64,000 nucleotides of DNA from Entrophospora sp. SA101 (GCA_958430865.1 CAUDNR010004522.1:162170-226169); one strand, 5' to 3'; counted from the first letter of the stretch, positions 10,141 to 22,110 are shown. The notes: a model not told the origin generated them from the letters alone. Made by a program: numbers and translations.

Positions 10141-11512
10141 TTAATAATTACCATTATTATTTCCAATAATTGTCACTTTATTGGAATTCACAGGTTGGGG
10201 AAGGCTTGTAAATTTTAATAGCCTGCTAGTATAAACAGCATTTGGATGAATTGCTGTAGTGATTGATGAAGGATCAAATTTTATTTCGTCCATTTCATAA
10301 AACATTTTTCTAGTTGATTTTAATTCAACCAGCTGTTTTCTTGAATATCCATATTTTTTAAAATTATTTATTACATCATCATCAAGTGAATCATTCCAAA
10401 TTTTAATAATCATACGAGTTTCTTCAGCAGTTGGACGTTTATCTGGATTAGCATCCATGCATCTGAATGCTAGTTCAATATACAATTTTGGTGTGTTACT
10501 TGAAAATCCTGGTCTTACACCCTCACATATTTTTATTGCAAGATCTGCATTATGTGCCAAATTATTAAAAGGTTGCTGACCAGTTGACATTACAGACATC
10601 AGAACTCCAAAGCTGTATATATCTGATGCTGCTGTGTATGGATTCTCCCTTAAAACTTCTGGTGCAACATATGGTAGCACCCCAAATATGTCATTTTTGT
10701 TTGATGCAGATGCTTGACTAGATGGGCATGATAATCCCAAGTCTGTAATATATGAATAAATAGTACTTTGAAGAATATTTCCACTATGAAGATCACGATG
10801 AATAATTTCTTCTTTATGAATATCTCTTAAACCTCTAATAATATAATAAAGAATTTTAATTTTATGTTCCCATTTTAAAATTTTAAAATCATTTGTTAAA
10901 TAATTTTGAAGACTTCCATCTTCTATATGTTCCATTACAAATATATATTCTTTTGAAATTGGATCTTGTGTTAACCCATAAATATGAATTATTTCTGCTT
11001 TATCATTAAACTTCATATAATTTTCAAACTAAAGTAACAATTATAATCAATAATATTTCAAAAAAATTGAAACTTGATGTTAATAAAATAATTACCTCTT
11101 TAAGGAATTCATCGGAAATATCCTGTGAATTATGTAATTTTTTCAATGCCACAGTCCTATCTTCACTAGTTCTAATTGCTTTCCTATAATTTACACGTTT
11201 CTCACCATTTAACCAAGTAGCTTTATATATAGTTGCAAAACCACCTTCACCTATATTTTCAATCTGGGTTAAATCATCATAAGGAATCCATTGAAGATAT
11301 TTACCATTATCATATGATGTTGCTTTAAGCTGTGTACTTTTAATCAACTCATCTAATGTTTCATTGCCACTAGTCCATCCTTCAGTTAATAGATTTGGAT
11401 CACATGATTGACACCATGCATCATTAGTATTATATCTATTGCAGGTTGGACACTCCCCATAATATTCATTTCTTTTATTAGAATATTCATCATCATTTAA
11501 AGTATCCTCCAT
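10141..11512 (-). CDS. TKL-like protein kinase with zinc-ribbon leader (intact)
   Basis: Two exons (11512-11096 and 11028-10141) with a 67-bp GT-AG intron give 434 residues. Residues 21-37 hold CPTC and CQSC, a probable zinc ribbon. The kinase domain starts near residue 80. It has a glycine loop GEGGFATIY (88-96), VALKK lysine (about 124), IIHRDLHSGNIL (214-225), a DLG in place of DFG (235-237) and VAPE (260-263). All residues needed for catalysis are present, so it is probably active on Ser/Thr. This family is strongly expanded in Glomeromycotina. Its substrates are unknown. The gene lies between two direct repeats, which suggests it arrived as a duplicated block. A conserved tail (HPNAVYTSRLL) is shared with the other two copies as HPL-YHSSRIL. 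Confidence 0.9.
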
Positions 11513-12556
11513 CTTTAAAAATTACTTTTTTTATAATTTATATAATTTGTCAAAAAAAATTATTATTTTTTTTTTTTTAGTCACATTGGAAATACAAAAA
11601 ATACAAAATTAATATATTTGGGTTTTAATCAGTTAACTAATTCCATTACCATTTTTCCACAATTATTTTACATTGATAGATAAATTAACTATATATTTTC
11701 TATTTGTAGCTTCATCAATAATATAATTTTTACAGCTGAGACAGATTAAACAAATGGAACATGCATTTATTTATTCTTAGATTAAAATCTTGGGAATTAT
11801 TTAAAAATCATTTTTTTTTTTCGTTCATATCAACAGATAATGCTTATAATGCTTATATGAATTGAATTAAAATAAATATGTAGAATACAAATAGAATGTC
11901 TAATATATTTTTTTTTAACAGACAATACATTAATAATATGCACTCGTTGAATTAATTTTATGATATAGTAAATAAATAAATGACAAGATTTTTTAACTTA
12001 TTTAGGTAATTTGTCTGGTATAAGTTAATTCAATCTGTTGAGAACCCAGGAAAATTTTATCAAGAGTGGATATTAAAAAACGTTGTAAATTTAGAATTAA
12101 TCTAAATTACTCGGCGCCGTGCGTGTTCCTGTCAATTTTATTAATATATTCATTCATCTATGACATTTTTATCTATTCAAAAAAATTATCAAGAGAGACG
12201 TGTTTAAATTAGCCAATCGGACTTTACATCGCCTATAAAATAAAAAAGTTCTTGGAAATAGTTTCGATCCGATGTTAAAAATTCTTACAACTATTGACAT
12301 GAACATATTTTTTTTAATCGTATTTTTTGAATTGTTTCGAGATTATTTAAAGCTTATCTACCCTGCTACGTACAAACATTTGCTTACACCCTTGATAAAC
12401 AAGACATTTTTTATTAGAAATAAAATTTGAGAGAGTTCCTTAAATTCGCATTTTTCAAACCAAATAATTGATGATGATTATGATAGGTTTCTTAAATTCG
12501 TTTTTAAACAAAACAATGCGATTTCATTATTTATGCCAATAAAAAAAGATTTATAG
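11513..12556. other. AT-rich upstream region of the kinase
   Basis: No gene seen. It holds the second direct-repeat copy (11980-12076) and a CCAAT box at 12213-12217. Confidence 0.4.
11980..12076 (+). repeat. Direct repeat flanking kinase gene, copy B
   Basis: Matches 10032-10106 in three blocks in the same order. See copy A. Confidence 0.6.
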
Positions 12557-12796
12557 TCATGATAAAAAATTTGCAAACACAAGATGATGGGTAATCATTA
12601 TACAATAGCCCTTTATCTTGTACTTTGATATACTCTGGTACGTTTCCAAGACTGGACGGTGATGATTTTTTTGCTGACCAAACATTTTATGATGATCATG
12701 CCATTCTTGGAATGTGTTAATCGTACAATGGATGGTGGTGTGACCCACTACCCAAAACTGTGACCTGCCACCTTGAATGGATATGGCGGTCCAGAC

Positions 12797-13220
12797 CTAC
12801 TGATCCATGGCATCGCCATAGCTCAATTCCACTCTTTTATTAAATAAAATTAGGTTTTCAGTACATATGTTTACATAATAATTTGTTACAATTTCATTTC
12901 TATTTCTATTGCTACTATTACTAAAGTTCCTACTTCTATTACTAGTATTATTATTAGTGTTGTTGTTGTTATCCTCATTATTGTCTCTATTAATAGATCT
13001 AATATTACTACTATTTCTACTGTTGTTATTATTATTATTATTACTGTTAACTTTCTGCTCCATTGTAATTCCTGTTTCTTTTTCCCATTGTATGATACTA
13101 TCACACCTCACTTTCCATATCTTGTCTCATTGGAGGTGGTTGTAATTGTTGTGGTCTTGGTGGTGTTGGTCTCATTGATCCAGTTTGAGACATATTGTTT
13201 GTGGTCGGTTGTTGATACAT
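12797..13220 (-). pseudogene. Gln/Pro-rich N-terminus and Asn-rich tract of an unknown protein
   Basis: An ATG at 13220 opens MYQQPTTNNMSQTGSM, then RPTPPRPQQLQPPPMRQ. It ends at a stop near 13101 unless a GTGAGG donor is used. Below it, another frame continues through an Asn/Ser/Arg-rich tract (13060-12890) encoded by (AAT)n-like repeats. The first part looks like a real low-complexity exon of a transcription-type protein. I do not recognise the product and cannot link the pieces, so a decayed gene is the safer call. Confidence 0.3.
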
Positions 13221-13319
13221 TGAAAAAATAGATTAATAAGAACAATAATAAGATCATTTTTTTTAAATATATTTTATTGTATAAAATAAAAATCTTTGTT
13301 ATAATTTATCACATGACTA

Positions 13320-13400
13320 TGATCTGCAAACTCTCTATAACGGTCCCTCTCTATACGGCCTTTTTTTGCCAAATCAGTCAGGCCGTTATAGAGAGAGTGA
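13320..13400. repeat. Truncated MITE of the CTCTCTATAACG family
   Basis: CTCTCTATAACGG (from about 13328) and its inverse CCGTTATAGAGAG (about 13383-13396) bracket a short centre. The same terminal motif ends the complete element at 51498-51694. The outermost CAGT ends are missing here. Confidence 0.6.
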
Positions 13401-13404
13401 AATG

Positions 13405-13666
13405 TATATGCGCTGATAGGTTTTGTAGTTGACTTTCAATAAAGGGAAATACGTACTGGTTTTTCCTGTTGAAAAAATTTCAATGTTTGAGTAATTGATG
13501 AAATAAACTTGGTAAAGATGTAATGAACCCAAATGTCTATTAGTAAGGAGTGATACAATAGTTTTTAATATTTCAACTTCCAATAATAAAAATTTCATGT
13601 GATTTTGTCCACTAGTTACATTGTGATGAACAATTTTCTAATTCCAGTTTTTTTTGTCCCACACTG
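13405..13666 (+). mobile_element. 3' end of a decayed Tc1/mariner element
   Basis: The last 80 bases parallel the right end of the complete Tc1 element at 24430-25727: CATGTGATTTTG..., then TTCTAATTCC, and finally CCCACACTG followed by TA. The upstream part corresponds to the transposase C-terminus with many stops. The 5' two-thirds are missing. Confidence 0.6.
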
Positions 13667-13697
13667 TAAATCTCACATATATATATATATATATATG
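13667..13697. repeat. (TA)n microsatellite
   Basis: CA(TA)n tract directly downstream of the Tc1 end. Confidence 0.8.
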
Positions 13698-13720
13698 TGA
13701 ATTCAAAAAAAATTTTTCAG

Positions 13721-13953
13721 TGACTCGTGTAATAAAAAGAGCATTCACACCAGGATTTCAATTAGCTAAAAGATAATTTGAATCTTGGTCAGATGGAACA
13801 CAATTTTCATTCTTTAGAAAATTTTATCATAGTGCACAATGTATGGTTGCAGTTCATTTAGTTCAAGAAAATGTTAAAAAAGCTGTAGATGTCTGGATTA
13901 AAGGAAATGATGATGACGATGATGATGATGATGGCAACAACGGGAAAAAATAA
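13721..13953 (+). pseudogene. C-terminal exon of an unknown protein
   Basis: After a good acceptor (TTTTTCAG) the frame reads VIKRAFTPGFQLAKR, a TAA stop, then FESWSDGTQFSFFRKFYHSA and QCMVAVHLVQENVKKAVDVW, ending in an Asp run and GNNGKK before a stop. The composition is protein-like and not low complexity until the tail. One in-frame stop and no upstream exons make it a gene fragment. I do not recognise the family. Confidence 0.45.
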
Positions 13954-14939
13954 CATTAATATATTATTTATTATTAAAAAATTTTTTTTAGAAAATTAAG
14001 GTAATCAATCATTACAATGAATATCTTCCCATGGATAGATAAACATAATTTTTTTAACAAGATTATTAGTTTTTTCTTCTTTTCATTTTTTCTCCTTCTT
14101 CAGATGATGAAATTTTAAATATCGTAAAGAGTTAATTCCTTTACTCACTGGTAATTATACAAAAAATCAAATTTTGATTTTTTTTAGTCTGGATTTTGAT
14201 TCGTTATAATAATGATAAAGGAAATTTTATTTAGCAATTCCAATAGATAATTTAAAATCTTGAAATTAATAAATAAATTATTTCTAAACACTTTAAATAA
14301 TTATTTAACAAATATCTGTTTATTTGATTTTTTAGGCGCAATTAATATTTAAGGTAAATGATTTATTTTCAAATTTTTCTCCTTTCAATGTTTCTCTGTT
14401 AAATTTATGATGATATATAATCGCCTAAATCAGAAATAGATTGCATGATGAGAATTATTATTTAATGATATCTGATAAAATTTATAATATAATAATAATA
14501 ATAATAATAATAATAAATTTTCAAGAACTAATTTTTTTTTTATTATTCATTTATAATAAATAGGTCACAATTGTATTAATTTAAAATTTATTAATCACAT
14601 TCAATTGATAATATTATGTTAAAGTCTGTCTTGCCTTTCATTTTTAATGAAATGCATTTCATTATGTTCCAAACTACAACGAATTATAATTAAATTCGCG
14701 TCACAACAAATTTATTATTATATTTTCTTATTATCTTGTGTCCTGGGAAATTGAAATTAGCCAATCAAGTATAGGGGTGTATTTGGGTGAAAATTCGACA
14801 TGATAACATGTTTTATTTTCAAGATATTTCTAAACTGAGTGTCCAGCCAATCTACCCCACCCTTAGGTGGACATAGTATCATAACATGTTGATTTTAAGA
14901 GGAAATCTCTTGTTCCATTATAAACATAATTGTTTGAAT
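13954..14939. other. AT-rich intergenic DNA
   Basis: Contains an (AAT)n microsatellite at about 14488-14516, a short dispersed repeat at 14677-14710 and a CCAAT box at 14761-14765. No gene seen. Confidence 0.4.
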
Positions 14940-14944
14940 AGATT

Positions 14945-15480
14945 GAAATAGTGGGTGGTCATCAAAAAGGACACCTTCCACAATACCAATTGCTGTAACT
15001 GTGTGTGCATTATATACAGGGCTTCTGCTATTCCATACATTCGCCCCAACAGTATTTACTTTATAAAATTCCCTAGAGATAATTCAATAATATCACAATT
15101 AACCCCACTTACAATACTACTTACACAAACAGGCAAACCAATAGGTAAAACTGGGACACTATTCATAGAAACAACAGGACCTGATTCAGCAGTTGTTGTT
15201 TTCCAAGGCTGTATTGTCTATTTTGTACCTTCATCTTTATCCATCTCATAATTTCGTAATCAAGTCCAGAGTGAGCTGGACCCAGAGAACTACTTTCAAA
15301 ATCATATACACCCCTAATAATAAATTATTTCCCTTGTCACATCATCATTATACAACCTCCAGCCATCAGTATTAAAAGAGTATTACTAATACTATCGCGT
15401 GCTGAAATTCCGGTTATATATCTTGTATCTCCAGTTGAAGAGATTGGTCAATCTTGTCATTGGCGTGTACATCCTCTGAA
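14945..15480 (-). pseudogene. Decayed secreted-protease-like sequence (tentative)
   Basis: On the minus strand, pieces such as FESSSLGPAHSGLDYEI, LPIGLPVCVSSIVSGVNCDI and VNTVGANVWNSRSPVYNAHT look like a cysteine-containing beta-rich protein, similar in feel to fungal S1-type peptidase-like proteins. Frames change several times and no catalytic triad can be traced. The assignment is weak. The alternative is simply an unrecognised pseudogene. Confidence 0.25.
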
Positions 15481-16855
15481 TATATTGTTATTAGCATAAT
15501 TTTTTACTAAATCATATTTATCTTGCATTATATGTATCAATGATAATTTTGTTAGCAACAATATTTATACCAAACCTGTTCTCGTGTAAATCACATTATC
15601 AGATGTCTGTTTAATTGATTCCAAGAATAACAGTAACAAACCCTTCTTTGCTTTTCGAGCTACAGTGTGTAGAAAATAATGCATTTTACATAAAAAACAA
15701 TAAAATATGTGTTTCACATATCTTTGCCAGCTTGCTTATTATTACTGTTCAAGATAAGCAGTATAATGTTCTGTCTGATCAAAGGGTTTATATACTTTTT
15801 TTCGAAAGCAAACGGATTTCTTTTATTTTTAATTGACAAAGTTCCAGAAAATATTGAAACATGTAATTTTATATGCATAATCTTGGGAACTTGCTATTTG
15901 ATTTTTTATTTCAGATTAAATAATTTCAGTTTAAAAAATTAACTTCGGCGACGAGTAATTCGGCCAACATCAATAACTTCATAGAAGTTAAAAAATGATT
16001 AAGCTTGTCCTCTGTAATCAAATATCAAATGTTACAACATACCCGCAACTTTACATATTAAATAAAAACTATTACTATACATAGTATTGCAACATAATTA
16101 CGATGCAGTCAAACCAATTTTCTATTTATATTGTTTCATTTTTAAAAACATCATTATTATAAAACATTTGATATGGTATCTTTAAACATAGATTTACATG
16201 TATCTTGGTAATGTCCATTACCAAGGTGGTTACCACATGTAAAATATTCTGAAACACGCGTGAAATTCAAATTAGCCAATCAGAAATTTGTATTCAAACA
16301 CCCCAAATTTTAATCAATATTAATAAATTTCAAATTGACGTACTTTGGACCAAGTTTGTTTTTGTTATCAGTAACAAAATCCATCTTTAATTATTATAAG
16401 AGAAATGGTATAAAACTCTTGAGAAAAGAAATTGATAACTAGAAAATAAGGATTGTGATCTACTTTTTATTTGAATGTAACATTACTATTACATAAATAT
16501 TTATAACAAGTATTGCGGTTAGTTGCAATATCGTAAATTCCGACTTTCCAAGCTGTATTTGTTGCAACACGAGTCGCAACACTGCAATGCCGTAATTTTA
16601 CATTACGGGTGCTAACTTTAACCATAATGTTTGATGGGCTATATATTTGAACTAAATCTTTGATCAATTATTATATCAACAAGAGGATGTTTACTTAAAA
16701 TCTCTTCACTCTGTTTTTAATTAAAGATTATGACTTGACACTTTCTTTCTATCTGTAACACGCATTTTGTGTATTGCAATATGTAAAATGGGATTTAGTG
16801 TGACTTCTATCTATATGTGTTATCAATGGTCTTCTCGTAATTACATATTTTCAAA
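15481..16855. other. Intergenic region upstream of the kinesin exon
   Basis: Short frames (15615-15942 plus, 16467-16667 minus) lack recognisable domains. A CCAAT box sits at 16276-16280 about 580 bp before the kinesin ATG. Confidence 0.4.
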
Positions 16856-17193
16856 ATGAGCGGGGAAAATATAAAAGTAGTTGTCAGATGTCGTCCTTTA
16901 AATTCAAGAGGTAAGAAAATAAACTCTCATCATAAAACTGTTATCTTTCGTTGATGAATTGATATGCTAGAGTAAAAACTATCATTTAAAAGAATAATCT
17001 TCTCCAAGTATAATTATGATTAAAAAAACTTTTTTTTTAATAGAAATTGCTCGAGGGGCAAAATGCCTCATCATAACGGAGGGGAATCAAACTATTATTA
17101 CCAGACCTGATGATACTGATGATGTTAAAGCATTTACTTTTGATAAGTCTTACTGGTCTTTTGACAAAAGGGATCCAACTTATGCTACTCAAT
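16856..17193 (+). CDS. Kinesin-3 motor N-terminus (partial, ends at assembly gap)
   Basis: Exon 1 (16856-16910) encodes MSGENIKVVVRCRPLNSR. A 133-bp intron ends at TTTAATAG, and exon 2 (17044 on) continues EIARGAKCLI...AFTFDKSYWSFDKRDP, then TYATQ up to the Ns. This is the start of a kinesin motor domain, and the FTFDKSYWSF-type sequence is typical of the KIF1/Unc104 (kinesin-3) group, which moves vesicles along microtubules. The P-loop and everything after it are absent because the assembly gap follows at once. The true gene must be several kilobases longer. Confidence 0.85.
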
Positions 17194-17203
17194 NNNNNNN
17201 NNN
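17194..17203. other. Assembly gap (10 N)
   Basis: Ten undetermined bases. The coding sequence on the two sides does not belong to one recognisable protein, so real DNA is probably missing here or the join is wrong. Confidence 0.98.
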
Positions 17204-17368
17204 CAAAATAGTGTTAATTCTTTTGATGATTTGGACTTAGAAGAAAATGATGAAGGAGAAGATAACATAATTGAAACAAGTGATGATGAAAATATTTCTT
17301 TAAACTCTAATATAGATTCAATTCTAAATAATCATTTATTATCATTTAAAATTTTAGAAGCTAAATAA
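17204..17368 (+). CDS. Acidic C-terminus of an unknown protein
   Basis: An open frame directly after the gap encodes 54 residues rich in Asp, Glu, Asn and Ser (QNSVNSFDDLDLEENDEGED...) and stops at 17366. It does not resemble the kinesin-3 tail. It is either the end of another gene or a transposon-type protein brought next to the kinesin by the assembly join. Confidence 0.4.
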   Translation, partial: QNSVNSFDDLDLEENDEGEDNIIETSDDENISLNSNIDSILNNHLLSFKILEAK

Positions 17369-18754
17369 TGAATGTCATTTTTTTATTTGTATTTTATTAT
17401 ATATAAGTTAATTTTATTTATTATTCATCTTTTTTATCTTTTTTAAAGTATTGTTAACGGTAAAATAAAATTTAAAAAAAATTTATTTTGGTAATGATCG
17501 TCATTTTACACAAAATGAAATAAGCCAATCACAGGGAAAGCCCGCTATGTTCATACAACAGTTATAAACCAAATTGATAATCGATAATCTTTTATAGTTC
17601 CTTGAAGGACTTGTTAATAGACACGTTCAAAAATTCAGATTGCATTTATGATTTCTTATAAAAGAAATTTTGTTTAACCTCGTAAGGTTGAAATTAATAA
17701 TAATAAAAATAAGAAATAAAATGTTTACCTCAAAAGGTATAAGATAGAAAAAAAAAAAGCTACCTCGCAAGGTAATGAAATAAAAATAGAATTGAATAAA
17801 AAGAAAATTAATTTAAAAAAAATAAAATAAAAGTAATAAAAAGAATAATAAAATAAAAAAAAATAAAAATAATAAATAAATAAAGGAATCAAAAAAGAAT
17901 AGTTTCCACACAACTCGCACTAATAATATTGTAACAATTCACAAATAGATTATCAATCGGTAACAAATAATAGGCATTTTCCAAAAGATAATAAAATTTT
18001 GCAACGGTCAAAATATTTGTTCAGAAAACATTTTCATCTAAAAAAACATTCTTTCAAAACCCAAATGGAGTTGCAGAAAAAATTTTTCTGGTACTTCAGG
18101 AACTACCAATCGTATAAATCATTTTTAAAATGTCATAATACTCTTACACCTATAAAAAATGACGGTAGTTTTTTTGGTTTGTATGATGATATAATTTATT
18201 AAATAATTTTTTGATATAGCTTGAAATGAACAATCAAATTGACGATGTCCAAAAAGAAACTTTATCAATTAAAGAACAAAAAAAAATAATTACGAGTATC
18301 CGAAGTAATATTCGAAATTCGTAATTTTAGATTTACAAATATATGGAGTTAGAATTACAGTTAGGAAACCCTAGACTGTATTAAATCTTATTGCTTTATA
18401 AATAGAACATTTATTTGAAAGATTTAAATTTAATGTAATGGCGTAATATTGGAATAAACTCTCGTGTATATATTTACACGTTATTTTTCTAATTTTGATA
18501 AAACCCTAAATCATATTTGTTACATTTTATATAAGATAGTAATAAAATCAAACTATTGCCCTAGTACTATATAGATATAAACAAAATTATTATCTGTTGA
18601 TTCGTTAGCAATAGCCAAATTCATTCTATCTCAAACAATATAAATTTACCATCAATTAATATGCTCTCCCAAATAATACCATTTGAGAAAAAATTTCATA
18701 GATTAAAATAATAAATAATAACACCTCCAAAGATAATAATAAAACCAAAAAAAA
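17369..18754. other. Intergenic region upstream of kinase copy 2
   Basis: A CCAAT box lies at 17525-17529. Short palindromes ACCTCGYAAGGT and variants recur three times between 17678 and 17775. A short frame at 17999-18202 (plus) is not recognised. Confidence 0.4.
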
Positions 18755-20276
18755 ATGTCACTTTGCTTATTATCATCATATAGAAAAGATTTTGTGTATA
18801 GAACTTATTCTGAATTATTTAATAATTCTGCATCAATTGCAATCAACATTTATAACACTTCATCTTCCACATCTCTCAGAGAAATTCAAAAGGCTATATT
18901 TTTATCATTAGTAGTTGAAAATGAAAAACTTTTAAAGAATGAAAAGGAATATTGCAAGGAAAAGTATATTTATGAATTTGAATTAGATAATGCAACTTAT
19001 AAATGGGGTGAATTAAAAAAATGTAACAAGTGCAAATTAGGCAGATATTCAGACAGATTTTGTGAAAACTGTATTTGTTTACATTTACAGAAGCTTTTTG
19101 ATACATGGTCATCTGGAAACATCATCATTGATAATTTTATTCAAGAATGTCAAAAGCTCTCATCTCTTCCTACACAAATTATAGAATGGATCCCATTTTA
19201 CCAATTTAAAAAGGTGAGATATTTAACTAAAGGAGGTTTTGGTAGCATTTATGTTGCCAAATGGAGAAAAGGGCATATATTTGACTATGATGAACATAAA
19301 AAAGAATTTATTTATTATGGGTCCCAAGATGTAGTATTAAAACTACTAAATAATTCAAATGAGTTGGGAAAAAATTTTTTTGATGAGGTCAGTAGTGAAT
19401 TATTTTAAATTAAAAATTTATATTAAACATTATATTAATTGATTTTCATATAATCTTTCAGGCATTAAATTATTGTAAAATTAAATCTGGAATGATTGTT
19501 CCCTGCCATGGTATAACTAAATTCCCAGGACGTGGCTATGCAATGGTTCTAACTTATGCTTCAGAGGGAAATTTAAGAGATTATTTGCAAAAAAATCATT
19601 CAAATTTAACTTTAAAAGATAGGATTACAATCTTTGATTATTTATGTAGATCATTAGATGATATACATGAAAATGATTTAATACATTGTGATCTGCACAG
19701 TGGTAATATTCTAGTAGAAAGTGGTTTCTGTTATATTACAGATTTTGGATTATGCGGACCAGTTGATGATGAATCATCAAACAAAATATATGGAATTATA
19801 TCATATATTGCACCTGAAATTCTTCGAAGAAAAAGCAAAAATACAAAAGAATCAGATGTATATAGCATTGGAATGTTGATGTGGGAAATATTTTCAGGAC
19901 ATCCACCTTTGATGATAGAGCACATGATCATCATTTAATTATGGAAATTTGTAAAGATTTAAGGCCACCAATTTTATCAAATATGCCAGAAGAATATGCA
20001 AAAATGATGCAAAAATGTTGGGATGTTGACCCATCTAAAAGACCAACTATTGATGAACTTAATGGTTTTGCTCATGATTATTTAACAAAAGCCGCCCATA
20101 AAATTGAAGATGAAACTATGATTTTTACTACAAGCAATTCAGATTCACAACAAATACAAAAGCCACATCCATTAGCATATCATTCAAGCAGAATATTAGA
20201 TAATGATATTGCTAGATATATAAGTTTACAACTTGAACTTGAGCTTTGCCCAGTATCTGAAGAAATTTCTGAATAA
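18755..20276 (+). pseudogene. TKL-like kinase copy 2, one-base frameshift
   Basis: Exon 1 (18755-19387) and exon 2 (from 19462) are joined by a 74-bp GT-AG intron. The leader has CNKC (90-93) and CENC (103-106). The kinase part has TKGGFGSIY, VVLKLL, IHCDLHSGNIL (HCD instead of HRD), DFGL and APE. At about 19909 the frame moves by one base inside CCACCTTTGATGAT. The homologous copy at 43 kb has one more codon base there (HPSFDDRAH), so one T appears lost from a T run. The second frame (to 20276) carries the C-lobe (CWDVDPSKRPT) and the conserved YHSSRIL tail. Damage is otherwise minimal, so a sequencing error is possible. If real, the product ends after the activation segment. Confidence 0.8.
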
Positions 20277-21060
20277 ATTCTGACAAAGGTTAATTAAATT
20301 TTATTATCATCAATTAATTTAATTGATTTTTTTTTTTTAATGATATTAATTAAGATTAATTAAAATTAGATTTTATTAACAATAAAATTAATGAAGGGAG
20401 TGGTGTAGAAAAGATGGAAATGGTTGACAAAATTAATGAGGATAATGAAATGATTGTAGAATCAATCAAGGTAATATATACAATAGTATTTTATATTTTA
20501 AATATATATTAATAAATGGTTAATCAATAAAATTTTTATTATATATTCAACAGATGAAATTTAACAGTGCAGTGATTGTTTAAATTTTTACTGGTAAAGT
20601 TTTGTTATTTATTTATTTTTGATTTTTATTCCTTATTTATAATGAACAAATAATTTACTTTATTAATTAAAACATTAGTTGAAATTAAGGATTATATTAA
20701 TAATCAAGGTAATTATTATTATTATTTGGTAATTTAAATATTTTAATTACAAAGTAAGACGATAAATAACAAAAATTTTTAAATTAATTTTAGAAATTAT
20801 GATGATGGATGAATTGTCAATGGATGATTAATTGAAATGATTGATATATTTCATAGTAATTGGTTGACCTTTGCATGAAAAGTTGTACTATACTTTTGTT
20901 CTACTATATAATTTTTTTGTGTTCGCAGATAGAAAAACTCAGACTATTGATATAATTTTTTTTCTATGCCTGTATCAAAAAAATTTTTTATTATTTTGAG
21001 ATGTAGAGACTATATATTATTTTTGAGGCAGGTTCATAGACGGATTATATCATTTATCAA
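20277..21060. other. Downstream AT-rich DNA
   Basis: A short plus-strand frame at 20403-20470 (MEMVDKINEDNEMIVESIK) followed by a GT donor may be an orphan exon. No product is recognised. Confidence 0.3.
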
Positions 21061-21172
21061 TTTATTTAATTATTTATTAATTATTTATATTAATTACTTA
21101 TTAATTACTTATTAATTATTTATATTAATTACTTATTAATTACTTATTAATTATTTATATTAATTACTTTTT
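21061..21172. repeat. AT minisatellite
   Basis: About three units of a 35-bp repeat built from TTATTAATTA and TTATATTAATTAC. Confidence 0.8.
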
Positions 21173-21419
21173 ATGAGTGACTCCTGTAATAAAATTTTCT
21201 TCTTTTTGAACAGTTTCTTGTAACAGTCAGGGGATGTTAATTTTGTTGAAAGTTTGCAAATATATGTTATAATGAATAGACTGTCCCATGGAACCTTTTC
21301 CACTTTATTAATTTTGCAAGATCATCTTGTACATGATCTATGGAAGCCTAGTGGTGTTGAAGGTTTAATTATTGTTTGTTTCACTTCACAATAGTTGCTG
21401 GCTTACAATCATTTATTAA

Positions 21420-22110
21420 ACGTTTTCCTTGTCCAAGGCTGAGACATGTAGTGACAATTTCGAGGGCTATTATCATAGCCTGCCGTTGTATTGATCCATG
21501 AGTGTCAGCATTGAGGCACGTAGTGCCGAAATAGTATTCGTTATTTGTTTTGTTTTTTGATGCCTGGGTTATGTAGTGCCAAAGTGGTAAGCTGTATTTT
21601 GCTTTATACGTTGCATTTGATTGCTATGTTTGAGTCACGTAATGCTGAAATGGTATACTCTTGATGTTTGCCGGGGGCACAATTATATATATATAGCTTT
21701 GTAATAATTTTACCTTTGGTGGACATCGACCATACACACTCTTGGTGGACAATTTTTTCTTCGAATTATACTGCCGAAATTATATATCTATCCACTTCCA
21801 CTTGACGTCTATTCAACTACAATTTTGTATAATAAAATTCTTACAAAAACTCATCCAGATGTGGTGGTAATGACCCCCATGTTATATCTTTCTATAGTAA
21901 TTATGCTTTGGATACCACTTCTCCAAAAATCCGCCTATACTTTTCCACATTATCCATACTAAAAAATTGGATCTCATTTTTGGGTATCACCAACTCGAGG
22001 TGCCTTTGGATACTACTCCATCAAAAAATCGAGTCATATTTTTGTATACTACCAAGTCGAGATACCCTTGAGTACTACTTCATCGAAAAACTGATCATAC
22101 TACCGAGTCA
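21420..22110. repeat. Two diverged tandem-repeat families
   Basis: Four copies of GAGxCAYGTARTGCYGAAATGG-like sequence lie at about 21442, 21513, 21563 and 21631. Three copies of TTGGATACYACTYCATCRAAAAA lie at about 21907, 22004 and 22067. Composition is less AT-rich than the surroundings. This could be part of a decayed retroelement, but no polymerase or integrase motif was seen. Confidence 0.5.

Noticed and set aside
12909..13145. Plus-strand 78-codon frame of nearly pure Leu/Ser
   Set aside because: It is the reverse shadow of an (AAT)-type Asn-rich tract on the other strand.
18894..19112. Minus-strand frame of 72 codons
   Set aside because: Antisense shadow of kinase copy 2 exon 1.
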